This document shows positions 35,060 through 47,194 of a DNA stretch of 64,000 nt, one piece after another. This stretch comes from Rhizophagus irregularis (taxonomy: Eukaryota; Glomeromycota; Glomeromycetes; Glomerales; Glomeraceae). Where the stretch lies: contig NC_089443.1 in the NCBI RefSeq assembly GCF_026210795.1, forward strand, positions 3,038,001 through 3,102,000. The letters are read 5' to 3'. Within the stretch, counting starts at the first letter, position 1. The number at the start of each line of letters is the position of its first letter. A program made the translations under genes and the position numbers. Under the pieces are notes generated by a model. The model made no database searches. It saw only the letters and a program-made list of their open reading frames with translations, and was not told the origin of the DNA.

Positions 35060-36521
35060 ATGTCATTAAATTCAATTATAATTATAATTTTAATTATTAT
35101 ATTAAATCATGATATAAATGCAAAAACAATACCTAGAGATGCACCAACGGCAAATATTATTGGAAATAAATTGTATATATTGGGAGGAGATGTTATGATT
35201 TCTGACGGTTCATATCAACCAACAAATGATTTCTTTTACCTTGATGTTACAAATATACCCTTCAATAATACGTTGGGAAGAATTTCATGGACTGATATTA
35301 CACATTTGGGCAAAATGCCCGCAAATAGTTGGGCAGCAAGTGCTCTTGGAGGCAAAAATGATTCGATTTTTTTATTTGGAGGTCAAATGGAACCTAACGA
35401 AGAAAATGCTCTTGTTTACGTATTTGATATAAATAAACAAGAATGGTATGAACCAAAAATAAGCGGAAATCCTCCTTTAAGGAGAAGAAATTTTGGAGCC
35501 GTAAATGATAATTTGGGGAAAATGTACATATTTGGAGGAACGGCTGATAAATACACCGGTTATCCAAATACAACTGATTTCAACGATATGACAATTTTAG
35601 ACACCGTTCATTTAACTTGGCATGAAGGCACCAAGGAAGGCGCTCCTATTCCGAGAACAAGTTATGCCGTTACAATACTACCAGATGGAAATATCGTTTA
35701 CATTGGAGGAATTCAAAAATCCACGGATGGAACTTATGAATACGTAGATATGAGTGAAGTAAGTTACTTTAAATCTTTTCTTTTTTTATCAACATTGTCC
35801 ATAATGATCTTTTTTTTAAACTATAGATTGCTATTTATGATACAATACACGACAAATGGTCCACAATGGTGAGTATTTCATTTTATCTCAAAAGAAAATT
35901 AAAAGCTTAAATTTTTTTTTTTAAAAAAAACAAAGATAGCAGAAGGTGAAATTCCCGGAATTCGTGGGGAACATACAGCTGTTTTAACCCCAGATGGAAG
36001 GATTATCGTTTATGGCGGTGAAACAAAACACGTTGCAGCTTTTCCACAACTTTGTGTTTTAAATACCACAACAAAACCTTTCACCTGGTCATTACCCGAA
36101 TCATTCAATCCTATCCCAGATCTGTGGTTACACACGGCCACTATAGTTGGTAATTATATGGTTGTAGCTTTTGGTAAGTTGTCAAGCGATTAACCACTCA
36201 CGTGATAATTTTATTATTCACTTTTTTGCCTTCATTTCAGGGTTTTCACCTACCCACGGTCGAACGTCTGATGTTTACATATTAGACTTAAGTGAAGAAA
36301 ATCTTTATAAATGGTCAGTTCTGTTCATAACGCAGGGAACTGTAGCGATGAAACAAACGGACGGAAGTTGTTATGAATATGTCATTCCGAACTCGAAAGA
36401 AACGATAGGAACAACAATAGCGATGTTACTTGGTGGTTTTGGTGCTGGCGTTTGTGTAGCTGCTAGCGGTTATATAATTTATAATATTAAAAGATTAAAT
36501 AATACATTAGATCAATTATAA
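35060..36521 (+). CDS. Kelch-repeat surface protein with signal peptide and C-terminal membrane anchor
   Basis: Four exons, 35060-35758, 35827-35868, 35936-36173 and 36241-36521, total 1260 nt, 419 aa. Residues 1-22 form a signal peptide (Ile/Leu-rich core after MSLNS). Kelch repeats follow, with the usual GG and spaced Tyr/Trp: NKLYILGGD, DSIFLFGGQM, GKMYIFGGTA, GNIVYIGGIQ and GRIIVYGGE, with W-containing partner strands (QEWYEP, LTWHEG, DKWSTM, FTWSLP). A single transmembrane helix lies near residues 384-408 (TTIAMLLGGFGAGVCVAASG), leaving a short basic cytoplasmic tail. Kelch propellers bind proteins or glycans; the ligand cannot be read. Many related extracellular kelch proteins exist in AM fungi. 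Frame intact; start supported by the signal peptide and upstream TATA. Confidence 0.88.
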
Positions 36522-37281
36522 TGTCAGTAATTACTCTGATTACAGCATTTTGAAATAGAAATAGAATCAATACAATGTTACTTTAAATAAATAATAACGC
36601 GACTTTCCACGATTATGTTCCGATTAACTTATGTCATAAATGTCATAAATACGTACTTATTTCATATACGAATTCCAGCTAAAATTTAAAACCCTGTTAC
36701 ATTTCACAAAATTTATATGTTTGTTTATACCCGAATTGGAATGTAAGAATCTACGTTAAAATAAAACAAACAGACGCGCAGTTGTAGCGATCGCAAATCC
36801 AACCAAATTAAGCAACACTGTTGATTATCGACTTATTCAACTTTTCATATTTGGTTTAGCTTCAAGAGTATGAGGCAGATCTTGGCATGTACATTCTTCC
36901 CCTTTTTTCGTTTATCCCCCCTTTTTCCCCTTGTAAAATTTCTCTCAATTCCGTACCTCCTACCCGAATTTGTTCTTATTGAAATAATCCATCACACGAT
37001 TGATCAACACATAAAATTGTATTTTTTTTTTAAAAAAAAAAATTTCGAAATTAACCAGGTTTTTATTTTCTCTTTTGTTTATTTGATTTTTAGCGATTCT
37101 CAATTAATATCTTTGATTTCTTTTTCTTATGTAGTTCACCTTAAGGTGTTCTCCCGTTATTTGAAGTCCAACTCCTTCCACTCGTGCATATTCAAACATT
37201 CTTTATCAACTATACACTTCTTATCTTCTTTAATGCCTTTTTGGGCCCTAGTGTTATTAATTTATTCACAAAAGTATCGAA
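36522..37281. promoter_or_regulatory. Spacer and 5' leader of the kinase gene
   Basis: About 760 bp. The upstream half holds the kelch 3' flank; the downstream half has C/T-rich tracts (about 36895-36935) likely to belong to the kinase promoter or leader. A 144-codon open stretch at 36870-37304 overlaps the kinase start in another frame and has no recognisable domain, so it is not called. Confidence 0.4.
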
Positions 37282-40200
37282 ATGGGACCAAACCAGACTA
37301 TTAGCAATTACGTAAGTATTTTATTTATATTTTTCTATCCGATTTGTAATATTCAATCGCTTAATGAATCGAGCTTCTTTTGTTGTTTAGCAACTAGGCG
37401 ATTGTATTGGGAAGGGTGCATTTGGCTCGGTATATAGAGCGCTGAACTGGGAAACCGGAGAAGTTGTAGCAGTCAAACAAGTTAAGATAAGCAATATACC
37501 AAAATCTGAATTGAACTTTATTATGGTAAGTCCTTTAATGGATTATATGGCTTCTTTCTAGTATTCGATTCTTATTTTTTTTTACATTTATAGACGGAAA
37601 TTGATTTATTAAAAAATCTTAACGTAAGTATTTTAAAATAACCTTCATAAAAAAAAATAAATATATACATACTTATGTGTATATATTTTGTTTATTTTAT
37701 TTTGTTTATAGCATCAAAATATTGTACAATATAAAGGACGTCACAAGGAAACAGAATATTTATATATAATATTGGAGTAAGTTTTTTTAAAAAATTATAT
37801 TAAATTGATTTTTTTATATATATTACTTATATTTATTATATTTTGAAGATTTTGTGAAAGTGGTTCTCTGCATAATATATGTAAAAAGTTTGGGAAATTT
37901 CCTGAGAACCTTGTTGCTATTTATATAAGTCAAGTTTTAGAGGGTTTGCTCTATCTTCACGATCAAGGTGTAATACATCGTGACATCAAGGGTGCAAACA
38001 TTTTAACAACTAAAGAAGGTATTGTAAAACTTGCCGATTTTGGTGTTGCTACAAAAACTACAACTTTAAGCGACTTTACTGTAGTTGGATCACCTTATTG
38101 GATGGCTCCAGAAATAATTGAATTATCGGGTGCTACTACTTCATCGGATATTTGGAGTGTTGGTTGTGTTGTAATTGAACTTATAGAAGGAAAACCTCCC
38201 TATTATAATTTAGATCCAATGCCTGCACTTTTTCGTATTGTTCAAGATGAACATCCACCTTTACCCGAGAGTGCTTCACCAGTTGTTAAGGATTTTCTTA
38301 TGCAATGTTTTCAAAAGGATGGAAATCTTAGAATATCGGCTAAAAAATTATTAAAACATCCTTGGATAACTAACATTCGTAAAAAAGCTACAGACTCAGT
38401 ACCTCAACAAGAGGCTATAAAGAGTGTTCAAGAATGGAATGAGGCTTTAAAATATAAGCATAGGAGAAGGAGAAGTGAATCAATTAAACCCACTGGTTCT
38501 TTACCGTTAAATATGAGCAAAAGATTTCAACAAACACAATTAAATAATGATAATAATACAAATTCATCATCATCGCTGCAAACTAAGAAAAATAAGGGGG
38601 ATAATTTAAATCCTTCCGTTCCACAACAAAATCGGCCTCCTATTAGCCGACATTTTTCAGACTTTCCATTTACAATTGTTGAACCTGATAATGAAACCGA
38701 TAATTGGGATGATGATTTTGATGAATCTATAACTACAAAGATTGCTGCACATCAAATTAAGCAAACGAATCATAAAGAAATTGAGGAGGATAATGCGCAA
38801 ACTATTCGACCTGGACAATTTCAAATTATTCAAAATGAAGTTAAAAAGAAAATTTCAACCCGAGAAAATATTGTTAAAACTAACGGCAAGGAGAAAATTA
38901 CTAATGATACTGGAAGTAATACAGTCATTAATTTAAACCCTGAATCTAAGTTAAGAGTAGTTAAATCTGCAGTTTCAACTTCAAATATGACTGACACAAT
39001 TATAGCTCCGAAAAATTCTCAAAAACAACATGGACGGTCCATAAGTAATCTTGAAGGTGTAAGAAAATCTCAAGCATTATTATTAGATGGTACAATCGTA
39101 TTTCCAGAGACTTCAGTACATAAGCCTTCAAGCGCATCATTTGATAATTCAACTGCGAAAAATGTAAGGAGATTTATTTCAGCACAACAGGAAATAGAGA
39201 ATACTGCCATTCAAGATTCAATTACATCATCTAAAATGGTAGTTGTGACCCCACCTCCAGAAAGATCGTCGTTTACACAACAACAAGCGTTTGAATTAGA
39301 TGTTCAGAATGAATTTAATCAGTATCGTGAATCTGAAGAAGATGATTATGATGATGTATTTGCTTCTACTGATGATCAAGATGAAGATGGCGAGAATCAT
39401 ACTTTGAAATTAAATACTCGACTATCTAATAACAGTTGGCTTGGAGATGACTTTAGTGATGAAGATGATCCATTTTTCGAAATGGAAGAAAAATTCGACG
39501 AAACGGATATGGATGCTAACATTGCCAGAGATAAGTATGCACGAGCTTGTTCGCGTTTGGAGGAACTTATAAACGCGTTACAACCTAATGAAAGCGAAAA
39601 TCGGTTAATTTCTATTTGCGTACAGTTAATTGAGTTATTAATGGAACGTAAAGAACTTAAGAATCATTTCATTATGCTTCATGGAGTTATTCCCATTCTA
39701 GATATTTTAGAAATTTGTTCTTATACAGATGTTATATCCAAGTTATTAAAAATTGTGAATATCATTATTGAAGATAATATCAATCTTCAAGAGAATCTTT
39801 GTCTTGTTGGTGGAATTCCTATCATAATGAATTTCATATCCCGAAGTTACAATTATGACATTCGGCTTGAAGCAGCTAATTTTATTAGGCAAATATGCCA
39901 TACATCGCTTCAGATATTTGTTTCTTGTCGAGGATTGAAAGTTTTAGTAGATCTCTTGCAAGAAGATTATGCTAAACATAAGCAATTAATATGGATAGCA
40001 GTGAATGGAATTTGGAGTGTATTTGAACTTCAAAGTCCAACTCCTAAGAATGATTTTTGCAGATTATTGTCGAAATATGGATTACTTGATCCACTGTCCA
40101 TTACTTTACATAATGTAATTGTTGATCCTGATCCTTCAGCTCCATGTTACGTGAACAAAATTGTCAATATATTCCTATTATTCTCGCAAGCTGATGCTCA

Positions 40201-41269
40201 TATCAAAGAAATAATGGCTACACGTACTAGAGTTGTTCCTCGAATATTTGAGGACTTAGATAAATTATCACCAATTTTAACAGTAGCAATGCTTAAATGC
40301 ATTAAGAATTTATCCATGAATTCAAATACCTTGGAAGCTTTACAAAATGCAGGAACAATTAAAGTTCTTACTGGTATTCTTGATGTTCAAGCTCCACCCT
40401 ATGTCACAGAAATTTCTAATCAAGTTCTTAATACTATGTTTAACCTTTGTCGTATCAATAAATCACGACAAAAAGCAGCCGCTAATGCAGGAATTATTCC
40501 TCATTTGAAATACTTTGCTTATAATAAATCTCCGCTTAAACAATTCGCATTGCCCATTCTGTGTGAGATGCCCCACGCTGGAGGTGATTGCCGTGACTTG
40601 TTGTGGAGACATGATATTTTACAGCTTTATTTAGATTTGATGACGGATCAATTTTGGCAGGTTAATGCTATAGAGGCTATTCTGGTATGGTTACAAGAGG
40701 AAACTGAGAAAGTTGAACCCGTATTGCTTCAACCTAAAAATATTGAACTTATTCTGGAAGCATTTATTACTGCAAAAGCGAATTCGTTTGAAAATATTCT
40801 CGAACCGTTACATCTTATTACTCAGTTATCTCAGTCTGTGACATGTGCTTTAGCACAGCAAAATTTTTTCAAACGCCTATTACATCGTCTTGGACATCCT
40901 AAACCTGTCGTGAGATTAAATCTATTGAAAATTTTAAAATCAGTATGTGACGTACACCCACAACGAGAAGCAGTTGTTGAACAATATGGATTATATAATA
41001 TTATAGAACAAATGAGCAAAGAAGATCCAGCTGTATTAATTAAAGAACTGGCTAAAGAAATTCTTTCGCAGGGGTATTTCAACCCTAAAGAAGAAATTTC
41101 GTCACAATTATTTTCTTCTTCTTTACCATCTGATATTAATGGAGAAATTATAGGAAACGATAAACTCACGTTAGATAAAAAAGGGCAAGAACTAAATAAC
41201 ATTGATTTTGAAAAAACATCGGTTAAAATTTCTTTTAAGGAGAAAACTATAATTGATGATGGTAGTTGA
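37282..41269 (+). CDS. Cdc7/SepH/MAP3K-epsilon-type STE kinase with armadillo-like C-terminus
   Basis: Serine/threonine kinase of the septation initiation (SIN/MEN) type, which acts at spindle poles downstream of a GTPase to trigger septum formation. Exons are 37282-37311, 37391-37525, 37594-37623, 37712-37776 and 37849-41269, summing to 3681 nt, 1226 aa. The kinase domain spans about residues 11-265: glycine loop GKGAFGSV, Lys39 in [13 protein letters not shown] at about 130-137, [17 protein letters not shown] long polar linker follows with an acidic patch ([10 protein letters not shown]...), then helical ARM-like repeats (about 650-1180), as in Cdc7, SepH and plant MAP3K-epsilon. Length fits the family (about 1000-1400 aa). 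The ORF stops at a TGA (41267-41269) that is followed in the same frame by a long open stretch; see the next feature. Confidence 0.93.
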
Positions 41270-41896
41270 CTCGGGGAGGTGAGAAATCACCAACAGCAGC
41301 AAAATAATTTAAATCATCGTAAGGTATCTCGAAAACGTACATCATCATCATATCAAACACGATCTTTATCATCGCCAAAAAGAGATTATCCGTTATCAAC
41401 TTCACACATAACACAATTTCATTCAGTTCCAATAACTTTATCTACATCTAATTACACTCGATCAGCATTATTTGCTTCATCATCTTTACAGCATCATCAT
41501 AAAAAATTGCAAACACCTGTTGAAACTTCAATACCATCTGCATCCACATCACTTAATACTTCAGAAAGCTCATTATCTTTCCCATATCAATGCATTCGAA
41601 GACGTGATTCAATCCGTAAGATGAGGACACCTTTGCATAATCATAGTTGTAATAAACAAATTAATCAAGTTTTAGAACATTCAGGTACAATTTCAAGGAA
41701 TTCAGCCCTTAGTAATTCTGACAACAATTCACTAGATTGTTCATGTCAAGGATGTATTTTAGGAATATTAAAAAAAAGAGTAGTGAATGGAAATGAAAAA
41801 ATTAAAAAAGTTGTGAAAAGAATACAGAAAAGAACTAAAAGTAGATTTTTAAAAATACAAAAGTCAGTTAATAACAATAAAGATGTGATTATTTAG
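41270..41896 (+). other. In-frame 208-codon extension after the kinase UGA
   Basis: Directly after the TGA the kinase frame stays open for 208 codons to TAG at 41894-41896, in DNA where chance stops are frequent. It begins LGEVRNHQQQQNN and is Ser/Thr/Asn/Lys/Arg-rich, with a Cys cluster (LDCSCQGCILGILKK) and a basic coiled end (KVVKRIQKRTKSRF). Its first ATG is far downstream (about 41620), so it is unlikely to be a separate gene. No intron of plausible length removes the stop in frame. Options: translational readthrough (UGA CUC), a strain-specific nonsense mutation, an assembly error, or a former longer C-terminus now lost. Confidence 0.55.
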
Positions 41897-42420
41897 ATGA
41901 ATTTTATGTAATTATTAAACCCTACAGAAAAATCTTAACATTTATATTGCATTCAAGATAATAGTTTTGTATCTTGACATATTTCACATTTTATCTTTTT
42001 TTTTATCTTCTTTGTATATTAATTATATTTCATGTAATAATTCTGTACAGTTTTATTGCTTTTTTTTAATAATTTTAATTTTTTGGTTGGGATATTTATG
42101 ATATTTATGATAAATAATACAATAATTTTTATATGGCTTTTATACATTAGGTATAAATATTTTTTTTATTATTTTGTAATTTTAAAGTAATATTTAATAG
42201 CATTATAAAATAAGTTTTATTTAAAATCCAATTAACAGATCACAGTTTAAATAAATTATATTTAAGGTTTTTAATAATATAAATTTCAGAAATATATAAT
42301 ATAAAATTTTAAAATAAGCAATTTTTTAAAAAATTTTATTGTTTGAAGCATTAATGAAGAACTATTTATATACTAAATTAGAAAATTTTATTTTAACATT
42401 CATTTTGTTTCTATTATAAT
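41897..42420. other. Kinase 3' flank, AT-rich
   Basis: About 520 bp of AT-rich sequence following the kinase and its extension. Likely contains the 3' untranslated region; aataataca and tttttta tracts only. No gene seen. Confidence 0.35.
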
Positions 42421-44139
42421 TAAAGCTCTGGTTTGAACCAGAAACTGATCTGAAACTAACCAAAAATTCAGTTCAGTTTTCAGTTCAGTTTTAGAACCAG
42501 AACCATTCAGTTCAGTTCAGTTCTATTTTATTTTAAGAAAAAATGCGAAAATTGGAATAACTTGGTAACAAGTAATCGTATAAAGACAAGTAATAGCTCA
42601 TTAGAATCATCGCGTCAAATGGTGGTAAGATCATATGCTAAACAATTTTTAAGAAATTAGCGCTAGAATCGTATTTATTGATCCTAAAGAAATGATCCTG
42701 GTATCATTTAATAGGTCTTAAATGAGACAAATCTAATGAGCTTTTTTTCATTTTTTTTATGATCACTATATAACAAGTTAACTTAATTTTTGCATTTTTT
42801 TAAATTTTTAAACGTCAAAGAATAAAAATTCCAATCTAAAATATAACTTATTATCTACTACTAATTGCATTGGAATGATCTTTAGCTCATTAGAACTGTC
42901 TCAATGAGACGAATTGAATGATGATAAAATCATATCTCTAGCATTGTATATCAGACAAATCATGTTAAGCAGTTTTAGAAAATCAGCATTAGAAAAGTAT
43001 CTATCGATGCTAAAAACATAATCTTACCATTATTCAACTCATCTCATTGAGATGGTTAAAGATTATTCTAATGCAATCAGTAGATGATGGGTTATATTTT
43101 ATATCAGAATTTTACTTCTTGACATTTGAAAATTTTAAAAAATGTAAAAATTAAGATAACTCGTTATGTAGTGATTATAAAAAAATGAAAAAAGCTTAGC
43201 TATCAGTACCTATTTTTTTGATTACCATATAATAATCCTATAATGTATATTTTGTAATAATTAACAATATAATTGCTATTATAATTTAATATATATTAAA
43301 ATACTATATTACAATGAAATGTAAAAAAATAATAATTTTGTAATATATGACAATTATCCTTTTATATTAGTTACAATATTAATATTAAATATCATACTTG
43401 TTAATAGACTTATTAATATATATGTTATTAAATATGATATTTACATGACATGTCAAAAATTCCTATTAATATTATTTAAAAAGCATTATAAAATACTACC
43501 AAAAAAATCACCACTGATAGCAAAGAAACTCATTAGATTCACCTCATTAAGACCTATTAAATGATGCCAAAGTCATTTCTTTAGGATTAATAGTAAGGTT
43601 GCTTGTCTAAACCTCTTCAAAATCCTACGATTAGTTTCGTCAAAATTTTACTATAGATTTATTATAGTTTCGGCAGAGTTTCGGCAGTTTCGGCATTTAT
43701 AATAAGTTTCAGCAGTTTCGCCTTTCTCCAAAGTTTCGCCAGTTTTTTAATATAACTTTAATATAGTTTCGGCAGAATTTTGCTTTTCGGCGAAACGCCA
43801 TCTTGCCTAAACCCCTAGGTTTCGGCAAGCAACCTTAATTAATAGATACAATTCTAGCACTAGTTTCTTAAAAATTGTTTAGCATTGATTATCTCGTAAT
43901 ATATCTAAGCTAAATATATGATCTTACCACCATTCGATGCGTCTCGATAAAACAATTCTAATGAGCTATTGCTCATTTTTATACGATCACTAGCTGCTAA
44001 ATTATTTCAATTGTCGCATTTTTTTAAAAATCGAATAGAACTGAATCGAACTAGATGGTTTTGGTTCAGTTTTCATTCAATTTCAGTTCCTACCTGAACC
44101 AGAAAAAAACTGCACTGAACTGACCTATTTGGAACTTTA
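42421..44139. mobile_element. hAT-like non-autonomous element W, 1.7 kb
   Basis: Ends are TAAAGCTCTGGTTTGAACC and (complement) TAAAGTTCCAAATAGGTC, flanked by 8-mers ATTATAAT (42413-42420) and ATTACAAT (44140-44147), 7 of 8. CAGTTCAGTT/GAACTGAA words line both ends, as in the 163-bp relative at 22590. The interior holds several copies, in both orientations, of the motif unit typified by accaccattcgat...gagacgaatctaatgag (about 42590, 42890, 43025, 43525, 43935). A 244-bp MITE is nested at 43594-43837. No coding capacity. Confidence 0.75.
43594..43837. mobile_element. 244-bp hAT-like MITE, copy 1
   Basis: Ends TAAGGTTGCTT and AAGCAACCTTA are perfect inverted repeats, flanked by perfect 8-bp duplications ATTAATAG (43586-43593, 43838-43845). 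The interior repeats gtttcggcagtttcgg words. The second copy (47826-48069) has the same length and nearly the same sequence. Confidence 0.9.
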
Positions 44140-44147
44140 ATTACAAT

Positions 44148-45587
44148 TAATGATTTAATTTTCTTTTTTTAAAATATATATTATAATTATATTAATAAAA
44201 TCTAATTTTCTTTAATTAAACATTCAATGTATTTTTATGTAATTATTTGAGATTAATATAAAACTCTTCTAATTAGTTAATAAACTCTAGTTAATTTATT
44301 AAAATATTAAAATTTTCAGTTTTTTAATTATTAATAGATTAATATTTTAATGCAAATTGCTTGAATGAAAACTAAAATAAATTGGAAATTTTGTTAAATA
44401 TTTACAGTGAATTTTAATAAGAAAAATGGATTGCAAACTATTAGATATATTTGACTAATTGACTTATTAATTAAAGCTATACTATTTTATGGAAAAATTA
44501 CAAATTATTTTAATAACTGGAAAGTTTACTATTCCAATTAATTATTGAATTCAATAAGTAATATACTAAGTAATGACTAATAAAAATGATTAAAAAAAGC
44601 AAATAATATTATTAGTAGTTTAAATTCTACTGAAAATAAAGCTTTTAATTAATAAATAAAATAATAATTAGAAATTAAAGAATTAAAAAATAATTGCAAT
44701 TAGAAAAAATAAAATTAGAAATGAATATAGCAAAATTATTATTAATAAAAATGCATTAGATCAGCTTATTTGTAGTTTCAAAATAGAAAATAAATAAATA
44801 AGTTTACTTAATGTTAAATTATAAATATCTAGAAATATAAGTATAAAGATCTTTTTTTATAATAAACTTAAAAACAATAAAAGGGTTTTATAGGATGCAA
44901 CCTATCAGATCTTGATTTATATATTATATATAAACAGTTATTAATTAATTTTACTATTACTTTTATAATTAAACATCTAAAAAAAATAATAATTTAAATA
45001 GAATTTTTCTAACTATCACCGAGGGTGATGATTACTGGTTACTGAAATTATGATGATCAACCAGCATTAAAAAAATATAGTGCTGGTAAAAATTGATAAT
45101 TCCAGCTAATGGTGATGATTACCTCTGGTGATTTAAAGTAAAAATCATTTAAATATTTATTTATTTATTTATTTATTTTTTTAATGATTTATATATACTT
45201 TATTAATATTAAGTTCATATACCATACAAACAAATTATTATAAGCTATATCCATCCAGAAGGATGCAATCATCAAAAATTATTTAAATATTTAAATTAAA
45301 TATAAATATATATTATATTATAAAATTCTTATTTTAAGTATTGTTATCCTATTATCAATTAAAGTGACTGAAAAACTTTAATACTTTAACAGATTAACTA
45401 GAGTTTAACTTAATAGAAGAGTTTTAAGTTAATAACAAATAATCATATGAAATAATATTTGATGTTCAGTTAAAGAAAATAGGTTTTTATTAAAATAATA
45501 TAAGATTTTTTAGATATAACAAAAAAAATATAGATAATCTTTTGTTCGTAAAATTAACTATTTTGAATTAGATAATTTCTTAATATA
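44148..45587. other. AT-rich non-coding stretch
   Basis: About 1.4 kb, with no gene. At 45016-45134 a possible small MITE is suggested by atcaccgagggtgatgatta and its partial complement taatggtgatgattacctc...ggtgat, but the ends do not align cleanly. An attt tandem run (tatttatttatttattt) lies at about 45160. Confidence 0.4.
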
Positions 45588-45941
45588 CACTAGTGTGCGA
45601 AACACATATCACGTGACTATAATTTGTCATCCATGTTACACCCCTATAGTTTTCCATTTTTACTATTTATTCTAAGGACTTAGAATTTTTTCGATAGGAA
45701 AAACCTTATTTGTCACATATTATATGCCACACCTGAAAATTTCGGCCAAATTTATAATTCCAGCCAAAAATTACTGTAATTTCCAATTTTGGAAATTAGA
45801 GTAACGTTACACAACCAAAAAAGCAATTTTGCTTTTCAGTAAAAAATGAAAATGCATTACACAATTTCCAAAATAGGAAATTTTTTATGCAGATCACTGA
45901 AAACGACAATAATCACGTGACCTGTATTTACACACGTAGTG
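45588..45941. mobile_element. TA-flanked MITE with CACTAGTGTG ends
   Basis: A 354-bp element: left CACTAGTGTGCGAAACACAT, right (complement) CACTACGTGTGTAAATAC, then a shared atcacgtga inside both ends; TA on each side (45586-45587, 45942-45943). The internal palindromic pair ttccaattttggaaat and tttccaaaataggaaat adds fold-back potential. Probably Tc1/mariner-like by its TA target; non-coding. Confidence 0.65.
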
Positions 45942-46099
45942 TACAAATAGAAATAGTCTTTGAATTATACTACTGGAAATAATACTCTTTTCATATAATT
46001 TGAATCTTATAATACAATTCTTATCTATTCATTGACTTAATACTATTTATAATGAAATTTAAAAATGAAAATAATTAATAAAATAGATAAAATAAATAT

Positions 46100-47110
46100 A
46101 ATAAATAAATAAGAGTGTTAGTTCTGTTACTATGATGACCTTAATCATATGACTTTATACTATATTTTAATTGGTCAATTTTTAATTTATTTTATTAAAA
46201 ATTTGCAATACTTTAATTTGCAAAAAGTTTTTAATTTTATGCAATAAAATAATAATATACTGTATGGTTAAAAATTATTTAATTAAAGTTTACTAATAGA
46301 GAAACATTATAAAATTTATATTTTATTTTTAATAGAACTAGTAATTTTTATAGTAATTTTGATATACAAAAAAAAATATAATAATAACGGAGTAAAGAAC
46401 AAAGTTAAAATGAAAAACAAAACCCACCAAGAAAATTAAAGAATTAAATGATAATGAAACTTATGAAATCAAAGAACAAAGCCTATAATATTGAAAAGTA
46501 AAATTTGTGAAGTCAAAGAATAGCATAAAGTAAAAAAAATATAGTTAGTAAAGAATAATAAAAATAAAAACCTAAAAAATAAAGAAGAAAATAAATAAAA
46601 AAAATACTTAATGTGAAAAAAATCCTATAATAAAGCTAAAGAATAAAACTCATAAAGTAAGTTAAAAAACAAAATAAATATAAAACTCATGAAGTTAAGA
46701 GTAAAACACATCATATAATGTTGAAGAAAAGGAGTTAAAGAATAGCATAGAGAGTCAGTAAAGAATAAATTAAAAAATAAAAAGCAAGAAAAAAAAGGAT
46801 GTACCTTAATTGTAAAACTAAAAAAAACTTATGCTAAAGATCTAAAAAAAAAATTACAAAAAATAGCAAGAAAGAATGAAAAAACATCAAAAAAGAAAAA
46901 TATGAAAAATGAAAAACAAATGAAAAAAGAAAATAAATGAAAAAAAAGGTGAAAGAAAAATAAAATAAATAAAACAAAAATAAAAAGAAATGAAAAAATG
47001 AAAAAAAAGGAAAAATAATATTGAATATAAACAAATAATTAAAACTGAAGACTGTAAATATTAGTTAACCAATCAAAATTTGATTATATAATTTAAGGTC
47101 ATACTGGTGA
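46100..47110. repeat. One-kilobase dispersed repeat, copy A
   Basis: Shares order and sequence with copy B (47195 onward): attggt(c/t)aat near the ends, tttgcaatacttt.atttgcaaaa, a catttaatcaaagttta-like phrase, tagtaatt, then a long purine-rich stretch (aaagaataaa, gttgaagaaaaggagttaaagaat, cataaagtaaa). Ends are inverted: left tgaccttaatcatatgac, right complement tgaccttaaattatataatc. Probably an old DNA element; its A/G bias makes spurious ORFs on the other strand. Confidence 0.6.
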
Positions 47111-47194
47111 GTAGCGATACAGATTATAAAAAATAAAATAAATAAATTAAATATATCAAATTTATCAGATTTATTAAATAGAGTTTTGCTAACT

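Noticed and set aside
36870-37304. 144-codon open stretch upstream of the kinase
   Set aside because: Hydrophobic, C/T-rich leader sequence with no domain; overlaps the kinase ATG in another frame and is most likely promoter or 5' leader.
41260-41330. A 35-nt intron (gtagtt to caacag) to bypass the kinase TGA
   Set aside because: Too short for this genome and not a multiple of three; joining it leads directly to TAA.
45016-45134. Small MITE with ATCACC ends
   Set aside because: Inverted ends do not align over more than a few bases and no target duplication is visible.
46834-47034. Phe-rich minus-strand ORF resembling a membrane protein
   Set aside because: Produced by the purine-rich strand of the 1-kb repeat; no conserved pattern.
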